Shown here in pieces: positions 60,976-64,000 of a DNA stretch of 64,000 nucleotides. Origin of the DNA: an uncultured Desulfovibrio sp. GTDB taxonomy: Bacteria; Desulfobacterota; Desulfovibrionia; Desulfovibrionales; Desulfovibrionaceae. The stretch is taken from contig NZ_CABSIF010000003.1 in the NCBI RefSeq assembly GCF_902477725.1, positions 186,001-250,000 on the forward strand, given 5' to 3'. The translations under genes and the position numbers were made by a program. Position 1 is the stretch's first letter. Each line of letters begins with the position of its first letter. The notes beneath the pieces were generated by a model that saw only the letters and a list, made by a program, of their open reading frames with translations, made no database searches and was not told where the DNA came from.

Positions 60976-63807
60976 ATGAGCATCAGAACCATCATCAAAA
61001 CTTCCAACCTCGCGCAGTTGCTGCTTCTTCTTCTGCTTGGGCTTTGCCTGGTGTCTCTGGGGCGTGGCCTGAATGAGGGCCGCAGGGTACTCGAAAACTA
61101 CTACAAGCTTGATTCCCTCCTGGTGGATGTGGAAACCAATACCCGCCAGAGTTACGAAGAAGCCCATGCCTTTATTTTTACAGGCAATCCAGAGCGTTAC
61201 GCCAAGTGGCAGATGCTGAATCAGGATCGCGTCCACGAGATGCAGGACGCCGTCGGGCACGAGGGAACCTTTGAACATATTGCCCGCAATCTCAATGTGA
61301 CGGGAGGTCTGCAAGGGCAGGTTCAGGCGCTTCTTGCCCAGCGCAGGCACCTCGACAGTCTGCTTGATACCGCCATGAACATGGCTGTGGGCAATAGCGG
61401 GCCGCCTCTGTGGGACAGGGACGGGCTTGACCTGAAAGGCGCGCAGAGCTGGGTAGACAGGGTCAATCTGGACAGTGAAGCGCAGCAGGTTCTTTTCAGC
61501 GCGCTGGCCCTGCGCGAAGTGCAGTACCGCAGCTTTCTGGAACAGGTGAGCAAACAGGAGTCTCCGCTTGTCCAGATGGTCTGGGCCATGTTTTTTGCCT
61601 TGCTGGCCTTAGGGGCCAGCGCGGTTGCCAATATTTATATCTTCCAGAAGAGGGTCGCCAAGCCGCTGGGCGAGGTCAGCCAGTATGCGGAAGGCGTGGC
61701 GGCGGGCGAGGATCCCGAGCCCTTGAAGCTCAAGTACCGCGATGAACTGGCCGTCATGTTCGCCTCCCTGCAACGCATGAAGGGAACGCTGTTCTCCCGT
61801 ATCCGCGAACTGAAAGAGGCCGAAAGGCGTGCTCGCAAAAGCAAGCAGCAGGCCGTGCTTGCCCGTGCGCAGGCCCTGTCGTCACTGGAACTCGCCCAAA
61901 GGGCCTCACACGTGCAGGAAGATTTTTTACGCCGCATGAGCCACGAAATCCGCACGCCCCTCAATGCCATCATCGGCATGAGCTATCTTAGCCTGCAAGC
62001 GGGCCTCAGTGGCGTGCAGCGCGACTATCTATCCCAGATCAACAAATCGGGCAGCCTGCTGCTGGACATGGTCAACAGGATTCTTGATTTTTCAAGCGCC
62101 AACGAGGGCTTGCTGCGCCGCGAAAACCGGGCATTTCAGGTGCCCCGCCTGCTGGAGCTGTTGCGGCAGAGCGTGGCGGGCAGCGCCCTTGAAAAACAGT
62201 TGGAGCTGATTTTTACACTTGATCCGGCTGTGCCGGTGGTTGTGGAAGGTGATGAACGGCATCTGGAAGAAGTGTTGCGCATCCTGCTGGACAATGCGGT
62301 CAAATATACCCGCACGGGCTCCGTAGAGTGCAGTGTGCAGCTTGCTCACGGCGGCCTGGAAGATGGCGGATGCCGTCTGCTTTTTGTGGTGGCCGACAGC
62401 GGCCCCGGCATGGATGCTGTTCTTAAGGACAAGCTTTTTGAACCCTTTGCCCTGGGCGACGAGTCGTTGACCCGTTCAAACAGTGGCCTTGGCCTCGGGC
62501 TTGCGCTGGCGCGGCAGCTGGTCAACCTCATGGGCGGCGAGCTTTCTGTGGCAAGCGCACCCGGCAAGGGGAGCCGCTTTTTCTTTGAATTGTCCTTCGG
62601 CTGGGTGCAACAGGGCGAAGCCATTACGGAGACCACCTCGGCTCAGGAAGAAGCCGCCGCTGTTGTGGACAGTGCCCTTGGCGTTGCAACCCCGTCGCAC
62701 CGTACTGTACTTGTGGTGGAGGATAACGATATCAACGCCCAGATCGCCAGCGAGCTGCTGACCCAGGCCGGGCTTGCCGTGCGTGTGGCCTCCAACGGTC
62801 TTGCGGCGGTTAAAGAGGTTCGCGACGGCGGCGTTGACCTTGTGCTCATGGATGTGCAGATGCCCGTAATGGACGGGCTTCAAGCCACCATGCGCATCCG
62901 CGCGCTGGGTTTTTCACCTGCGGATCTGCCCATTCTTGCCATGACTGCCCACGCTGATGCCGCTTCCCGTCTGGAAGGCAAGAACGTGGGCATGAACGAT
63001 TATCTCACCAAGCCGGTTGATCCTGCCGCCCTGTATGCCGCCCTTGAAACATGGCTTCCGGGCGGATTGCAGTCCAATCCGCTGACCGCAGATGTTGGCC
63101 CGGATGATTTTTCTGCCGCAGCAGCCGCGGAAAGCCGTGTTCAGGAGGGTGAGGAACGGCTTTCGCTGGACGTTATGCGCGATCCGGCCCAAGCCTCTTC
63201 AGTGCCGGAGGGGCAGGCGGTCAATGTGGAGGCTGGCCTTGCAACCGTAGGCGGCAACCGCGAATTGTACCGTGAACTGCTGCTGCGTTTTGTGGATCAC
63301 TACGGCGAGAGCGCCAGGGAGCTGCGCGGGCTGCTTGCCTGCGGCGATCTGCGTGGCGCGGCCCGTCTGGCGCATACGGTAAAGGGCGTTGCCGCCAACC
63401 TTGGCGTGGAGCGGGTATGCCGCCTTACGCGGCACATGGAAAACTCTTTGCCCCTTATTCCGCCGAGTGAAGAACTGATGGATGAGTTTGAAGCGTGCAT
63501 GAACGAGGTGCTGCTGCGCGTACGCTGTCTAGAAGGCGATGGGAGCGTGGCCACAGCAGGCACCATGCATCTGGAAGGCGAGCACCGGGACAACCTGCTG
63601 GCTCTGCTTGCCGAACTGCCCGAACTGATGGAAACGGACTGGGGCAATGCGGAAAGCGCTATTGAACGGTTTATGCCTCTTGTGAACGGCACCCCCTATG
63701 CAGAAGATCTGACCGCCATTCTTGCCTCGGTAAAAGACTTTGACAATGCGGCCCTACAGGGGCAGGCGGCAGCCCTGCAACGGCGTCTGCGCGGAGAAAG
63801 CCTGTGA
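60976..63807 (+). CDS. Hybrid histidine kinase with receiver and HPt domains
   Basis: A 943-residue membrane sensor. Two membrane segments (about 13-33 and 193-215) bracket a helical periplasmic domain of about 160 residues. HAMP follows, then HisKA (RRMSHEIRTPLNAIIG, His323), the ATPase (N-box LLDNAVKYT; GLGLGLAL), a receiver (Asp626 in LVLMDVQMPVMDG) and a C-terminal HPt domain (His800 in RLAHTVKGVAANLG). ATG 60976 has GGGAG upstream and gives a normal start. No cognate output protein is encoded next to it in this window. Confidence 0.9.
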   Translation: MSIRTIIKTSNLAQLLLLLLLGLCLVSLGRGLNEGRRVLENYYKLDSLLVDVETNTRQSYEEAHAFIFTGNPERYAKWQMLNQDRVHEMQDAVGHEGTFEHIARNLNVTGGLQGQVQALLAQRRHLDSLLDTAMNMAVGNSGPPLWDRDGLDLKGAQSWVDRVNLDSEAQQVLFSALALREVQYRSFLEQVSKQESPLVQMVWAMFFALLALGASAVANIYIFQKRVAKPLGEVSQYAEGVAAGEDPEPLKLKYRDELAVMFASLQRMKGTLFSRIRELKEAERRARKSKQQAVLARAQALSSLELAQRASHVQEDFLRRMSHEIRTPLNAIIGMSYLSLQAGLSGVQRDYLSQINKSGSLLLDMVNRILDFSSANEGLLRRENRAFQVPRLLELLRQSVAGSALEKQLELIFTLDPAVPVVVEGDERHLEEVLRILLDNAVKYTRTGSVECSVQLAHGGLEDGGCRLLFVVADSGPGMDAVLKDKLFEPFALGDESLTRSNSGLGLGLALARQLVNLMGGELSVASAPGKGSRFFFELSFGWVQQGEAITETTSAQEEAAAVVDSALGVATPSHRTVLVVEDNDINAQIASELLTQAGLAVRVASNGLAAVKEVRDGGVDLVLMDVQMPVMDGLQATMRIRALGFSPADLPILAMTAHADAASRLEGKNVGMNDYLTKPVDPAALYAALETWLPGGLQSNPLTADVGPDDFSAAAAAESRVQEGEERLSLDVMRDPAQASSVPEGQAVNVEAGLATVGGNRELYRELLLRFVDHYGESARELRGLLACGDLRGAARLAHTVKGVAANLGVERVCRLTRHMENSLPLIPPSEELMDEFEACMNEVLLRVRCLEGDGSVATAGTMHLEGEHRDNLLALLAELPELMETDWGNAESAIERFMPLVNGTPYAEDLTAILASVKDFDNAALQGQAAALQRRLRGESL

Positions 63808-64000
63808 AGACCGTTTTTTGCCTTGACGACAAGATCAAGTATCTGACCCTGCTCAAGGTGGCGGTGCGGTCATTGCGCGCAGTGCAGGGCAAGGACGCCC
63901 CCTGCCTCTGCGTCTACGCCGGAAATGATGCGGCCTTGCTGGCAGAACTTGCTGCGGAAAATATTCCTGTTGCGCGCTATACGCCGCGTCTTGATCCAAG
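63804..64000 (+). CDS. Start of a gene cut by the window end
   Basis: A GTG at 63804 overlaps the kinase stop by four bases (GTGA) and has GGAG seven bases upstream. About 65 codons are visible (MKTVFCLDDKIKYLTLLKVA...). The N-terminal strand-helix (TVFCLDDKIKYLTLLKVAVRSL, then LCVYAGNDAALLAEL) recalls a nucleotide-sugar-binding or glycosyltransferase-8-like fold, but too little is present to name it. Confidence 0.6.
   Translation, partial: MKTVFCLDDKIKYLTLLKVAVRSLRAVQGKDAPCLCVYAGNDAALLAELAAENIPVARYTPRLDP

Overview
The window looks like chromosome from a sulfate-reducing deltaproteobacterium of the Desulfovibrio group. It is mostly G+C-rich. It carries a periplasmic multihaem NrfHA nitrite reductase next to a sensor kinase/sigma-54 activator pair, cytochrome bd oxidase, a very large FAD/Fe-S lactate-dehydrogenase-type protein, anaerobic-type cobalamin genes and an ArsR-methyltransferase fusion beside ahcY, a combination known from Desulfovibrio. 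The taxonomic call rests on gene content and gene style only. I found no rRNA, tRNA, CRISPR array, transposase or integrase. The window is densely coding, with both ends inside genes.

Layout. 1-3.8 kb: a cut-off MerR-like regulator, an NlpC/P60 lipoprotein and the nrfHA operon (minus strand). 3.8-8.1 kb: a haem-motif hybrid histidine kinase, its sigma-54 response regulator and a small conserved protein (plus). 8.4-16 kb: a PHP-UvrD fusion helicase, a TrmN6-like methyltransferase, a U32-family protein and a sugar-nucleotide epimerase (minus). 16-18 kb: a membrane protein, an HxlR regulator and a 4-oxalocrotonate-tautomerase-like protein. 18-25.3 kb (minus): cbiC, cbiA, a small protein, mltG, ruvX, an M50 protease, then a tight trio (ThiS/MoaD-like protein, C_GCAxxG_C_C protein, nucleoside-recognition membrane protein) and rnhA. 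25.6-32.8 kb: a ureide uptake and breakdown cluster (M20 amidohydrolase, a ketol-acid-reductoisomerase-like protein, ureidoglycine aminohydrolase, polar amino-acid-type ABC transporter) with a divergent FadR/GntR regulator. 32.9-38 kb: a chemoreceptor, an A+T-rich island with an XRE regulator, ahcY and sahR. 38-49 kb: a DUF721 protein, a thioesterase, an FMN reductase, a cysteine-cluster protein, a large membrane protein, the lactate-dehydrogenase-like fusion and a second membrane protein. 49-64 kb: cydAB, htpG, motAB, an AsmA-like protein, cobyric acid synthase, an EamA transporter, a second hybrid kinase and the start of another gene.

How it fits together. Several regulatory circuits can be read from the DNA. 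nrfHA has a -24/-12 element matching the adjacent sigma-54 activator. The FadR-type regulator has a repeated GGTCTTACCGGTAA-like word on the -35 region of the ureide transporter promoter and again before the permeases. SahR has a perfect 14-bp palindrome just downstream of its own -10 box, positioned to control sahR-ahcY. The most unusual item is the reductoisomerase-like gene inside the ureide operon: by eye it keeps the KARI fold signatures but has lost two of the conserved catalytic polar residues, suggesting a repurposed enzyme that acts on a ureide intermediate.
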